Shown here: positions 25,910-34,680 of the stretch, in pieces
Numbering within the stretch: the stretch's first letter is position 1
Layout: each line of letters opens with the position of its first letter
Assembly (NCBI RefSeq): GCF_007993935.1
Contig: NZ_VITY01000001.1
Location: 558,001-622,000, forward strand
Reading direction: 5' to 3'
Source of the DNA: Bradyrhizobium macuxiense
Lineage (GTDB): Bacteria > Pseudomonadota > Alphaproteobacteria > Rhizobiales > Xanthobacteraceae
DNA length: 64,000 bases
The notes under the pieces: model-generated
The model's database searches: none
Told to the model about the DNA's origin: nothing
What the model saw: the letters and a program-made list of their open reading frames with translations, nothing else
Position numbers and translations under genes: made by a program

Positions 25910-26719
25910 CTAGATCGGGCAATCCTTCGGGAACGCGGGCTTGCGCTTCTCGAGGTGCGAGGCCAACCCTTCGCGCGCCTCGTTGCCGGCAAAGCCGAGG
26001 ATCTCGAGCGCGGTCGACGTGTCGAACAGCGGACCGTTGACGCGAAGCCAGTTGTTCAACGCATATTTGGTCCAACGGATCGCGCTCTGTGCGCCGGTGG
26101 CGAGATCCTGCGCCGTCTCCAGTGCGATCTTCTGCAGTTCGGCATCTTCCACGCACAGCGACACAAGGCCGATCCGCTCGGCTTCCTCACCCGACAGCGG
26201 CTTGCAAGTGAGTAGATAGTACTTTGCCTTCGCCAGTCCGCAGAGCAGCGGCCAGATGATGCAGGCGACGTCGCCGGCTGCGACGCCGAGACGCGTGTGC
26301 CCGTCCACGATCCGCGCGGATTTGCCGCAAATCGACACGTCGGCGAGGATGCCAACGACGAGACCAGCTCCCACCGCAACGCCATTGATCGCCGAGATGA
26401 TCGGCTTGTTGCAGTTGATGACGTTGTAGACGAGGTCCTTTGCCTCCTTCCAGGTGGCCATCCGCGCCGCCGGATTGTCGAGCAGCCCCTTGATCAGCTC
26501 GAAGTCGCCGCCGGCCGAGAATGCCTTTCCGGCCCCCGTGACGATCACGGCGTTGATATCCGGATCGTTGTCGATGTCGCGCCAGATGTGGGTGAGCTGC
26601 GTATGGGTCTCGGCGTCGACGGAATTGTAGGTTTCGGGGCGATCGAAAGTGATCCTGAGGATCCGTTCCGACGGATAGTCGAGCTTCAGCCTGGTGTAGG
26701 CGGCGTATCGATTGGACAT
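25910..26719 (-). CDS. crotonase-family protein lacking both hydratase glutamates
   Basis: The 269-residue crotonase-fold protein has [26 protein letters not shown] and [19 protein letters not shown] with Val in place of the first catalytic Glu. It then has [23 protein letters not shown], where His replaces the second Glu and a conserved GD follows. This form is common among uncharacterised crotonases, and its reaction is unknown. ATG at 26719 follows GGGAAGA. It is divergent from the ligase at 26853 across operator site B. Confidence 0.85.
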   Translation of the reverse strand: MSNRYAAYTRLKLDYPSERILRITFDRPETYNSVDAETHTQLTHIWRDIDNDPDINAVIVTGAGKAFSAGGDFELIKGLLDNPAARMATWKEAKDLVYNVINCNKPIISAINGVAVGAGLVVGILADVSICGKSARIVDGHTRLGVAAGDVACIIWPLLCGLAKAKYYLLTCKPLSGEEAERIGLVSLCVEDAELQKIALETAQDLATGAQSAIRWTKYALNNWLRVNGPLFDTSTALEILGFAGNEAREGLASHLEKRKPAFPKDCPI

Positions 26720-26763
26720 GTTGATCTTCCCGCTGTTGGCGCCTAAGAAGCGCTACCAATTAT

Positions 26764-26781
26764 TTCTAACAGATGTTAGAA
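26764..26781. promoter_or_regulatory. palindromic TetR-type operator site B
   Basis: TTCTAACA-GA-TGTTAGAA is a perfect inverted repeat identical in its arms to site A at 23801. It lies between the divergent crotonase (start 26719) and CoA ligase (start 26853). Confidence 0.7.
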
Positions 26782-26852
26782 TTTGTAACCCGCCGGCGCA
26801 AGCACCCGGTTCGGGACAAGAATGTCGAAAGACAGCGCCTGAGGAAACGTCG

Positions 26853-28394
26853 ATGGCAACCGAGTTCAACACCCAGATTGGCGCCGCATCCGGCATCGGA
26901 ACCATCGGCGCGCTGTTTGAGGCCTGCGCCGAACTTCATGCCGACAGGGTCGCGATCGAGCATCGCGACCGGCGGACGAGCTATCGCGAGCTGCTCGACC
27001 GGGTCCGTCGCCTCACAGCCATGCTCACCGCGCGGGGTTTGCGCCGCGGCGATCGTCTTGGCCTCCTGTCCCGGAACCGCCCCGAATATCTCGAGATCGA
27101 GCTGGCGGCGGCCAATCTCGGGGTCATCACGGCCTGCCTTAACTGGCGATTGTCGGAGCGCGAGCTCGCCTATTGCATCGAACTGGTGTCGCCGCGACTG
27201 CTCGTGGTCGAGCCCGATCTCGTGGCAAACCTCCCGCAAGCGGCAAGCGCCCACCCGATCCTAGAGATCGGGCCGCAGTATGAAAGCGAGCTTGCGCAGC
27301 AGGACGGGCGGTCCTCCCCATCCGTGGCGCAGCCCGAGGACGGGCTCGTCATTCTCTATACGAGCGGAACGACCGGGCTGCCGAAGGGCGCCGTGATTTC
27401 CCACCGCGCCATGGCGATGCGCGCGCTGGTGTTCTCGTCCGAGCTCGGCATCGCCCCGCACGATACGTTCGTCGCATGGACGCCCCTGTTCCACATGGCA
27501 TCGACCGATCACGCGCTTGCCACCCTGCTGCGTGGCGGAACAGTCGTCGTAATCGATGGATTCCAGCTGGAACCGCTGCTGAGTGCCGTATCCCGCCACG
27601 ACATCGGCTGGCTGGTGCTGATCCCCGGTATGATCGAGGCCTTTGTCGAGGGCTTGAAAGCCCAACGCACCAAGGTGAAGGGGGTGCGGGTATGCGGGGC
27701 CATGGCCGACCTCGTGCCGCCGCACGCCATCGCCGCGGTCACCGAACTGCTCGGCGCCCCCTATCTCAACAGCTTCGGCTCGACCGAGACCGGCCTGCCG
27801 CCGGCGACAAGGGCGCTGATCGCGCCTGGAGAGATCCCGACCAGCCTGTCGAAGCGACAGAACGCGTTCTGCGAGATCAAGCTTGTCGATGCCTCCGACA
27901 ACGAGGTCGCGCCCTGCGAGCCCGGCGAACTGGCGATCCGCAGCCCGACGCTGTTCTCGGGCTATTGGCAGGCGGACGAGACCAATGCGCACGACTTCCG
28001 CGGCGGCTGGTTTCACATGGGCGACGTGTTCAGGCGCAACGCGGACGGATCGCTCGATTTCGTTGATCGCGCCAAATACATGATCAAGTCGGGCGGCGAA
28101 AACGTCTATCCCGCCGAAATCGAGCGTGTGCTGCTGGGCGACGAACGGATCACGGAAGTCGCGGTGGTCCGCGCCGCCGACGCCAGGTGGGGCGAAGCGC
28201 CGGTCGCCTTTATCGCCTGCCGCGACGGCGCTGCAATGACCGAAGCCGAGCTCGCCGATTTGTGCCGCCGCGAATTGGCCGGCTACAAGCGGCCGCGCGA
28301 ATTCCGCTTCCTCTCATTTGCGGCGTTCCCGCGCTCCACCAGCGGCAAGGTCCAGCGTCACGAACTCGAACGTCTCCTCAAAGCCTCCACATGA
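26853..28394 (+). CDS. AMP-forming acyl-CoA ligase
   Basis: The 513-residue ligase has LYTSGTTGLPKGAVISH near residue 167, GSTETGLPP near 310, the MGDVFRRNADGSLDFVDRAKYMIKSGGENVYP hinge near 390 and the catalytic Lys in STSGKVQRHEL at the end. It forms an acyl-CoA from an unknown acid. Start 26853 follows GAGGAAA. Its stop overlaps the ATG of the thiolase gene (ATGA), so ligase, thiolase and DUF35 protein form one operon behind operator site B. Confidence 0.88.
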   Translation: MATEFNTQIGAASGIGTIGALFEACAELHADRVAIEHRDRRTSYRELLDRVRRLTAMLTARGLRRGDRLGLLSRNRPEYLEIELAAANLGVITACLNWRLSERELAYCIELVSPRLLVVEPDLVANLPQAASAHPILEIGPQYESELAQQDGRSSPSVAQPEDGLVILYTSGTTGLPKGAVISHRAMAMRALVFSSELGIAPHDTFVAWTPLFHMASTDHALATLLRGGTVVVIDGFQLEPLLSAVSRHDIGWLVLIPGMIEAFVEGLKAQRTKVKGVRVCGAMADLVPPHAIAAVTELLGAPYLNSFGSTETGLPPATRALIAPGEIPTSLSKRQNAFCEIKLVDASDNEVAPCEPGELAIRSPTLFSGYWQADETNAHDFRGGWFHMGDVFRRNADGSLDFVDRAKYMIKSGGENVYPAEIERVLLGDERITEVAVVRAADARWGEAPVAFIACRDGAAMTEAELADLCRRELAGYKRPREFRFLSFAAFPRSTSGKVQRHELERLLKAST

Positions 28395-29572
28395 GCGACA
28401 CCAGTCTTCGAGGCAAGGTCGCCGTCATCGGCATCGGACTATCGGCGGTTGGCAAGGTGCCGGGCCGCAGCCCGCTCTCGCTTGCCGCCGAGGCCGCCAG
28501 CAAGGCACTTGCGGACGCCGGGCTCGACAAGAGCAAGGTGGACGGCGTGCTGTCGAGCCACGCTTTCGCATCCCCGTTCCACCGCTTCAGCGTCGCCTTC
28601 AGCGAATATTTCGGAATCCGCCCGACCTTCTCCAACACGTTGCAGGTATCAGGTGCGACGGCGGCGACGATGTTTGGCATCGGCGCGGCCGCCATTCACG
28701 GCGGCCTCGCCAAGGTCGTGCTGCTGACCGCGGCCGACAGCCTCATGACCGGGCTGACGCCGGACCTCGCCTTGCGTTCGCTTACCGAAAGCCGGGATCA
28801 GCAATACGAGATGCCGTTCGGCATCCCCGTCGCCAACACCTTCGCCATGACCGCGCACCGGCACATGAAGGAGTTCGGCACCACGCCCGAACAGCTGGCG
28901 GAGGTCGCGGTGGTGCACCGGCGGCACGCAGCGCGGACCCCCGGCGCCCAGCAGACGACGCCGATCAGCAGCGCGGACGTGCTGAATTCGCCGATGGTCA
29001 CCACGCCCTATCACAAGCTCGACTGTTCGCTGATATCGGACGGCGGCGCGGCGTTCGTCCTGACCTCGGCCGAGCATGCGCAGGAACTTGGGATCGAGAA
29101 GCCGGTCTACATTCTCGGTTGCGGCGAGTGCTACACCCATGAGCACATCTTCCTGATGCCGTCGCTCACCATGACCGGCGCCGTCGAATCCAGCCAGCGG
29201 GCCTACGCGATGGCCGGCTACGGACCGACCGACATGGACGTCGCCGGCATCTATGATTGCTTCACCGGCACGGTGATCATGATGCTCGAAGACCTCGGCT
29301 TCTGCCGCAAGGGCGAAGGCGGACCGTTCGTTGCCGACGGGCAGATGAGCTACGGCGGCCAGATTCCCTCCAACACCCATGGCGGCCTGCTGTCGTTCGC
29401 ACATTCGGGAATGCCGGGCTCCCTGTTCCACTTCCATGAGGTGATCGCGCAGCTGCGCGGCCAATGCGGCGCGCGGCAGGTCGAGGGCGCCGAGCTCGGG
29501 CTGGTGCACAGTCTCGGCGCCGGGTTCGCCACCAATGCCACGACCGTTCTGGGCACACGGGGAGCGCTGTGA
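28391..29572 (+). CDS. thiolase-fold protein lacking the nucleophilic cysteine (Ltp2/DitF-like)
   Basis: The 393-residue protein has the SCP-x/nonspecific lipid-transfer thiolase layout, with a C-terminal NTHGGLLSFAHSGMPGS segment including the late His. At the place of the CxSG nucleophile motif it has Gln85-Val-Ser-Gly, so it cannot perform a normal thiolysis. Thiolase-like proteins paired with a DUF35 protein, such as Ltp2 of steroid side-chain degradation, act as aldolases on beta-hydroxyacyl-CoA; DitF is another cysteine-poor relative. The DUF35 partner starts at this gene's stop. Retro-aldol cleavage of a branched beta-hydroxyacyl-CoA is the best guess. Confidence 0.85.
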   Translation: MSDTSLRGKVAVIGIGLSAVGKVPGRSPLSLAAEAASKALADAGLDKSKVDGVLSSHAFASPFHRFSVAFSEYFGIRPTFSNTLQVSGATAATMFGIGAAAIHGGLAKVVLLTAADSLMTGLTPDLALRSLTESRDQQYEMPFGIPVANTFAMTAHRHMKEFGTTPEQLAEVAVVHRRHAARTPGAQQTTPISSADVLNSPMVTTPYHKLDCSLISDGGAAFVLTSAEHAQELGIEKPVYILGCGECYTHEHIFLMPSLTMTGAVESSQRAYAMAGYGPTDMDVAGIYDCFTGTVIMMLEDLGFCRKGEGGPFVADGQMSYGGQIPSNTHGGLLSFAHSGMPGSLFHFHEVIAQLRGQCGARQVEGAELGLVHSLGAGFATNATTVLGTRGAL

Positions 29573-29991
29573 TGGCGGCATCTGAGGAGTCCGCCCGAAA
29601 GCCCCTGCCCGCGCCGGATGCCGACACCGCCGCGTTCTGGCGCGGCCTGCAACACGGCAAGCTGCTGCTTCAGCACTGCGGCCGGTGCCGGCATGTGCAG
29701 TACTACCAGCAGGCCGCGTGCCGCGCGTGCGGCAGCGAAGAGCTCGAGCACCGGGCGGCCACCGGCCGCGGCAAGGTCCACTCCTTCAGCGTGGTCCACC
29801 GCGCCCCGGGCCTGGCATTCAAGGCCGACGTTCCCTACGCCGTGTTGCTCGTCGAGCTCGCGGAAGGGCCGCGCATGATCAGCACCCTTGTGGGCAGCGA
29901 TCCGGCCGACGTCACCTTCGATATGGACGTCGAGCTTGTCTTCGACGAGGTCGCCAGCGACGTGACCCTGCCGCGTTTCAAGAAAAGCTGA
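29572..29991 (+). CDS. DUF35 zinc-ribbon/OB-fold protein, thiolase partner
   Basis: The 139-residue protein has a rubredoxin-like zinc ribbon with Cys36-x2-Cys39 and Cys50-x2-Cys53, then an OB fold (GRGKVHSFSVVHRAPGLAFKADVPYAVLLVELAEGPRM in outline). DUF35 proteins bind thiolase-like enzymes and are needed for their activity or stability. The start shares a base with the thiolase stop (TGATG), which shows tight coupling. Confidence 0.9.
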   Translation: MAASEESARKPLPAPDADTAAFWRGLQHGKLLLQHCGRCRHVQYYQQAACRACGSEELEHRAATGRGKVHSFSVVHRAPGLAFKADVPYAVLLVELAEGPRMISTLVGSDPADVTFDMDVELVFDEVASDVTLPRFKKS

Positions 29992-30031
29992 GAGGCGCGC
30001 ATGAGTTCCGCTTGCATCGCCGCGCGACTAA

Positions 30032-30049
30032 TTCTAACAAATGTTAGAT
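30032..30049. promoter_or_regulatory. palindromic TetR-type operator site C
   Basis: TTCTAACA-AA-TGTTAGAT matches sites A and B with one mismatch in the last base. It lies 110-127 bp upstream of the acyl-CoA carboxylase beta start and downstream of the DUF35 gene, and so marks a new promoter. Confidence 0.6.
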
Positions 30050-30158
30050 TTTGGCGGCGCATCCGCTTTGCGATGATCGCGCCGCCCGCCCATGCAACGA
30101 TTCACACCGACGGCGAGCGCCTGATGGGCCTGCCGCGCAGCCGCCAGGACTACACACA

Positions 30159-31766
30159 ATGGCAATCATGAAATCGGACGTCGTCACCTCGAGCGAGGAA
30201 TACGCGCGCAACCGCGGCGCCTACACCGAGCGCGTCGCCGACCTGCGGCGGCGCCGGGCCGCGGCGGCGATCGGCGGGCCCGAACGCGCGCGCAAGCTTC
30301 ACAAGGAACGCGACCAGTTGCTGCCTCGCGAACGGATCGCGGCGCTGATCGATCCCGGCTCGCCGTTCCTCGAATTCTGCCAGCTGGCCGGCGAAGGCCT
30401 GTACGACGGCGTACCGCCCGGCGGCAGCATCATCACCGGCGTCGGAATGATCTCCGATCGCCCCTGCATGATCATCGCCAACGAGCCCACCGTGAAGGGC
30501 GGCACCTATTACGGAATCACCTGCAAGAAACACGTTCGCGCCCAGCGCTTCGCCTGGCAGCACCGCCTGCCCTGCGTGACCCTGGTCCAGTCGGGCGGCG
30601 CCAACCTGCCCGACCAGCCCAACATCTTCCCCGACGACGGCCAGTTCGGCTCGATCTTTTACAACCAGGTGAGGATGTCCGCCGAAGGCATTCCGCAAAT
30701 CGCTGTCGTGCACGGCCCCTCTACCGCGGGCGGTGCCTACATCCCCGCTCTGTGCGATGAGACGGTGATCATCCGAAACCAGGGCGCCATGTTCCTCGGC
30801 GGGCCGCAGCTCGTCTATGCGGCAACGCGCGAGGAGGTCGGCATGGAGGCGCTCGGCGGCGGCGAGATGCACAGCCGCGTCAGCGGTGTGACCGATCATC
30901 TCGCCGAGAACGACGCACACGCGATCGCCATCACCCGCGAGATCGTCGCCAATCTCGGCGAGATCCCGCGGCAGAGCTGGACGGTCGCACCCGTCCGCCA
31001 GCCGCTGTTCGATCCGGCCGAAATCTACGGCCTGATCTCCTCGGAGCCCCGCGTTCCCACCAACAATCGCGACATCCTCGCCCGCCTCGTCGACGGCAGC
31101 GAATTCCATGAATTCAAGCCGCTCTACGGCGATACCCTGATCACCGGCTTCGCGCGGATCATGGGCTTCGAGATCGGCATCCTCTGCAACAACGGCGTGC
31201 TGTTCTCCGAAAGCGCGCTGAAGGCGACGCACTTCATCGACCTCTGCTGCAAGCGCGACATTCCGCTGCTGTTCATGGCCGACGTGACCGGCTTCATGGT
31301 CGGCCGCGAGGCGGAGGAAGGCGGCATCACCAAGAATGGCGCGAAGATGATCACGGCGATGGCGAGCGCCAACGTGCCGAAATACACACTGATCATGGGC
31401 AATGCCTACGGCGCGGGATATCTCGCGATGTGCGGTCGCGCGTTCCGGCCGAACGCCATGATGATGTGGCCGAATGCCCGCTCCGCGATCATGGGGCCAG
31501 ACCAGGCCGCGACCACGCTCGCGATGGTCCGCGACGAGGTCCACAAGCGCGAAGGCACGAGTTGGGCGGACGGAGAGCGCGAGGCCTACATGGCGCCGAC
31601 CCGACGAACCTTCGAAGACTTCGCCAATGCCTACAATTTCGCCCGCAACACCTGGTGCGACATGGTGATCGATCCGCTCGAAACCCGCAGCGTGATGGCG
31701 CTGCTGCTCGATCTGGCCGGCCGGATCCCGCATCAGCACACCGACTTCGGCGTGTTGCGGATGTAG
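30159..31766 (+). CDS. acyl-CoA carboxylase beta (carboxyltransferase) subunit, methylcrotonyl/geranyl-CoA type
   Basis: The 535-residue carboxyltransferase has the two crotonase-like halves: GGTYYGITCKKHVRAQRFA and VQSGGANLPDQPNIFPDDGQFG in the first half, and FMVGREAEEGGITKNGAKMI with YGAGYLAMCGRAFRPN in the second. These are typical of methylcrotonyl-CoA and geranyl-CoA carboxylase beta subunits (LiuB/AtuC) rather than propionyl-CoA carboxylase. It transfers CO2 from carboxybiotin to an alkenoyl-CoA. The ATG at 30159 is chosen; one at 30168 is equally possible. The alpha subunit follows 17 bp downstream. Confidence 0.9.
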   Translation: MAIMKSDVVTSSEEYARNRGAYTERVADLRRRRAAAAIGGPERARKLHKERDQLLPRERIAALIDPGSPFLEFCQLAGEGLYDGVPPGGSIITGVGMISDRPCMIIANEPTVKGGTYYGITCKKHVRAQRFAWQHRLPCVTLVQSGGANLPDQPNIFPDDGQFGSIFYNQVRMSAEGIPQIAVVHGPSTAGGAYIPALCDETVIIRNQGAMFLGGPQLVYAATREEVGMEALGGGEMHSRVSGVTDHLAENDAHAIAITREIVANLGEIPRQSWTVAPVRQPLFDPAEIYGLISSEPRVPTNNRDILARLVDGSEFHEFKPLYGDTLITGFARIMGFEIGILCNNGVLFSESALKATHFIDLCCKRDIPLLFMADVTGFMVGREAEEGGITKNGAKMITAMASANVPKYTLIMGNAYGAGYLAMCGRAFRPNAMMMWPNARSAIMGPDQAATTLAMVRDEVHKREGTSWADGEREAYMAPTRRTFEDFANAYNFARNTWCDMVIDPLETRSVMALLLDLAGRIPHQHTDFGVLRM

Positions 31767-31783
31767 ACGGCAGGAGACCCGCC

Positions 31784-33784
31784 ATGTTCAAGAAAATCCT
31801 CATTGCCAACCGAGGCGAAATCGCCTGCCGTATCGCCCGCACCTGCCGCCGGCTCGGCGTCGCGGTGGCCGGCGTGCATTCCATCGCCGATGCCGACGCC
31901 TTGCATGTCAGGGACATCGGCGAATCGATCGAGATCGGCGGCGCGCCGGCCTCGGAAAGCTACCTGCGGATCGATGCGGTGATCGCTGCCGCAAAGTCCA
32001 CCGGCGCCGAGGCCATTCATCCCGGCTTCGGCTTCCTGGCCGAAAATGCGGCCTTCGCCCGCGCGGTTGAAGCCGCAGGGCTGGTGTTCATCGGACCTGC
32101 GCCGGAAACCATCGAGCGGCTCGGCGACAAGGCATCGGCGAAACGCGAAGCCGTCGCGGCCGACGTCCCCACGGTACCCGGCAGCGAGGTGCCGAGCCAG
32201 GATCCCGTCGAAATCGAACGCAGTGTCCGCCGGCTCGACCTGCCGGTGATGCTGAAGGCTGCGGCTGGTGGTGGCGGCAAGGGCATGCGGGCGATCTCGA
32301 CCCTCGACGGGCTCCGCGACGAAATCGAGTCCGCGATGCGCGAGGCGAAGAATGCCTTCGGCGACGCGGGGCTGATCGTCGAGAAGCTGATCCAGCACGG
32401 CCGGCACCTCGAAGTGCAGATCGCAGGAGACGGCGACGGCAACGTGATTCACCTGTTCGAGCGCGAATGCACGCTCCAGCGCCGCCACCAGAAGCTGATC
32501 GAGGAAGCGCCCGCTGCCAACCTGCCGCCCCAGCTTCGCCAACATATCCTTGACGACGCTGTCCGGCTCGGCCGCAGGCTCCGATATCGTGGTGTCGGCA
32601 CGGTCGAATTCATCGTCAGCGGCACCGACTATTACTTCCTGGAGGTCAATCCGCGGCTCCAGGTCGAGCATCCCGTGACTGAAATGGTCACCGGCATCGA
32701 CATTGTCGAGACCATGCTACGCATTGCCGCCCGCGAAGGCCTGCCGGTTGTGCAGGACAATGTGACGTGCTGGGGCCACGCGGTCGAGGCGCGCATCTGC
32801 GCCGAGGATCCGAACGACGGCTTCATGCCGTCGACCGGCGAGGTCGCCTATGTCAGGTTTCCGTCCCAGGGCATCCGCGTCGAGACCGGCATCGCGAGCG
32901 GATCGACCGTTACGCCCTACTACGACTCGATGCTGGCCAAGCTGATCGCTCACGCGGCTTCCCGCGACCAGGCACTCGATCGGCTTCACAATGCGCTCGA
33001 CGAGACGTCGATCTTCGGCGTCATCACCAACAGGGAGTTCCTCCAGCGCCTGATCGCCCTGCCAGCGACCCGGGCCGCGACATTCCATACCCGCCTCATC
33101 GACGAGCAGATCGACGCGCTCACGCCGCGCGCCGATGGCCTCGCTGCCGAGGCGTTGGCGCTTGGGGCCTATTTCTGGATGATGCGCCAGCGCGCTGTCA
33201 GCTCCGACAACCCTTGGCGGTCCAGCGGGCTGACCGGCTGGCAGATGGCGCAGGGAGACGACGGCATGTCGCCGATCCCCCTCCTGCACCTCGAGAGCGC
33301 CGGCGCCAGCGCGGAAATCCGCTTTGCACCGTTGCAGCCGGACGGCACGATGCTGATCGGCGTGAACGATGCCCGGATTTCGGCGAAGCTTTCGCCGCTC
33401 GCGGACGAGAGCTTCGCTGCCATGGTGAACGCGCGCCGCGAGACCGTGCGGATTGTCCAGAAGGATCAGGCGATCTTCGTCCACGACGCGCGCGCCGCCC
33501 ATACCATGACCGCGATTCCCTATCTGCGGTACATCAGCACCAGTCCCGACATCAGCGGCGAGCTACGTGCTCCGATGACCGGCGTGGTGCTCAAGGTCAA
33601 TGTTGCGGTCGGCACCCGCGTCAAGGCCGGCGATGCCGCCGTCATCATGGAGTCCATGAAGATGGAACTGCGCATCGCCAGCGAAGTCGATGGCGTCGTG
33701 ACCGCGGTTCATTTCAAGCCCGGCGACACGGTCGAGCGCAATGCCGTCGTCGCCGTCATCGAGCCGGACCTCGCCCTGCAATAG
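31784..33784 (+). CDS. acyl-CoA carboxylase alpha subunit (biotin carboxylase plus biotin carrier)
   Basis: The 666-residue protein has a biotin carboxylase domain (KILIANRGEIACRIART at the start, ATP-grasp KAAAGGGGKGM near residue 162, EVNPRLQVEHPVTEM near 286), a linker/BT region, and a biotinyl carrier domain with the ESMKME lysine near residue 625. It carboxylates its own biotin with ATP and bicarbonate for the beta subunit. The start follows CAGGAGA. With the beta subunit and the hydratase at 33812 it resembles leucine- or acyclic-terpenoid-type gene sets. Confidence 0.92.
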   Translation: MFKKILIANRGEIACRIARTCRRLGVAVAGVHSIADADALHVRDIGESIEIGGAPASESYLRIDAVIAAAKSTGAEAIHPGFGFLAENAAFARAVEAAGLVFIGPAPETIERLGDKASAKREAVAADVPTVPGSEVPSQDPVEIERSVRRLDLPVMLKAAAGGGGKGMRAISTLDGLRDEIESAMREAKNAFGDAGLIVEKLIQHGRHLEVQIAGDGDGNVIHLFERECTLQRRHQKLIEEAPAANLPPQLRQHILDDAVRLGRRLRYRGVGTVEFIVSGTDYYFLEVNPRLQVEHPVTEMVTGIDIVETMLRIAAREGLPVVQDNVTCWGHAVEARICAEDPNDGFMPSTGEVAYVRFPSQGIRVETGIASGSTVTPYYDSMLAKLIAHAASRDQALDRLHNALDETSIFGVITNREFLQRLIALPATRAATFHTRLIDEQIDALTPRADGLAAEALALGAYFWMMRQRAVSSDNPWRSSGLTGWQMAQGDDGMSPIPLLHLESAGASAEIRFAPLQPDGTMLIGVNDARISAKLSPLADESFAAMVNARRETVRIVQKDQAIFVHDARAAHTMTAIPYLRYISTSPDISGELRAPMTGVVLKVNVAVGTRVKAGDAAVIMESMKMELRIASEVDGVVTAVHFKPGDTVERNAVVAVIEPDLALQ

Positions 33785-33811
33785 CCCCCTCTCGAAATAC
33801 CAGGAAAGCAC

Positions 33812-34582
33812 ATGTTACGATTGGAAAGCGTGAACTATGAGGTCCGGGACAAGATCGCGATCTTGACCCTTGACGAACCGAACAAGCTGAACGCACTGAC
33901 GACCGGCATCCGCGCAGGCATCCTCGAAGGCCTGAAGCGGGCCGACAACGACGATCAGGTGCGCGTCAGCATCATCACCGGCGCCGGCGGCAAGGCGTTC
34001 TGCGCCGGCGCCGATATCGGCAACTTCGATTTCGATCCGGACAAGGCCCGCGCCTTCTTCATCGGCGCCATGGAAGTGTTGTCGGCCCCGGAACGGGCGC
34101 TGAAGCCGGTGATATCGGCCGTCAACGGTATTGCCTATGGCGGCGGCTTCGAGCTTGCGATCGCGTCCGACTTCGTCTTCGCCGCCGAAAGCGCCCGCTT
34201 CGCCGTCCCCGAGATCAAGCTGGGACTGCTACCGGGCTTCGCCATCATCCGCCTGAAGGACATCGTCGGGCGCGCGAAAGCCAAGGAGATGAGCATGCTC
34301 GGCGCCCCCGTCAGCGCCACCGAGGCATGCCGGCTCGGCATCGTTTCACGCGTCGTCCCCGACGACAGGCTTCTTTCCGACGCGCTGGCGTTCGCCGAGC
34401 GCATTGCCGCGCAGCCGCGCCTTGCGGTGCAGATGGCAAAGTCGTTCTACAACCGCGGCCTCGGCGGCGACGAGATGCGCCATGCGATCGATGGCTTTCC
34501 GTTCCTGCTGACGCATGCCGACGCCCGCGAAGGCATCGGCGCATTTCGCGAGAAGCGGGAGCCGCAATTCGGCGAGCGGTAA
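33812..34582 (+). CDS. enoyl-CoA hydratase with both catalytic glutamates
   Basis: The 256-residue crotonase keeps both hydratase Glu: NGIAYGGGFELAIASD and FAVPEIKLGLLPG. It also has the oxyanion segment GKAFCAGADIGNF. It is the only one of the five crotonases in the window with a canonical hydratase active site. In this operon it would hydrate the carboxylated alkenoyl-CoA, like methylglutaconyl- or isohexenylglutaconyl-CoA hydratase, or act in general beta-oxidation. AGGAAAG precedes the start. Confidence 0.9.
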   Translation: MLRLESVNYEVRDKIAILTLDEPNKLNALTTGIRAGILEGLKRADNDDQVRVSIITGAGGKAFCAGADIGNFDFDPDKARAFFIGAMEVLSAPERALKPVISAVNGIAYGGGFELAIASDFVFAAESARFAVPEIKLGLLPGFAIIRLKDIVGRAKAKEMSMLGAPVSATEACRLGIVSRVVPDDRLLSDALAFAERIAAQPRLAVQMAKSFYNRGLGGDEMRHAIDGFPFLLTHADAREGIGAFREKREPQFGER

Positions 34583-34680
34583 TTCGCCCTCGCCGTCATC
34601 GCAACCATCATCGCCTCGCAGAGCGCACGCCCGCGGGGCGCACGACACCACAATCAACACAAGAAAATGGGGGAGAACTT

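Noticed and set aside
30150..31739. 529-residue minus-strand frame opposite the carboxylase beta gene
   Set aside because: The plus strand encodes an unmistakable carboxyltransferase; the antisense frame is Arg/His-rich with no motif.
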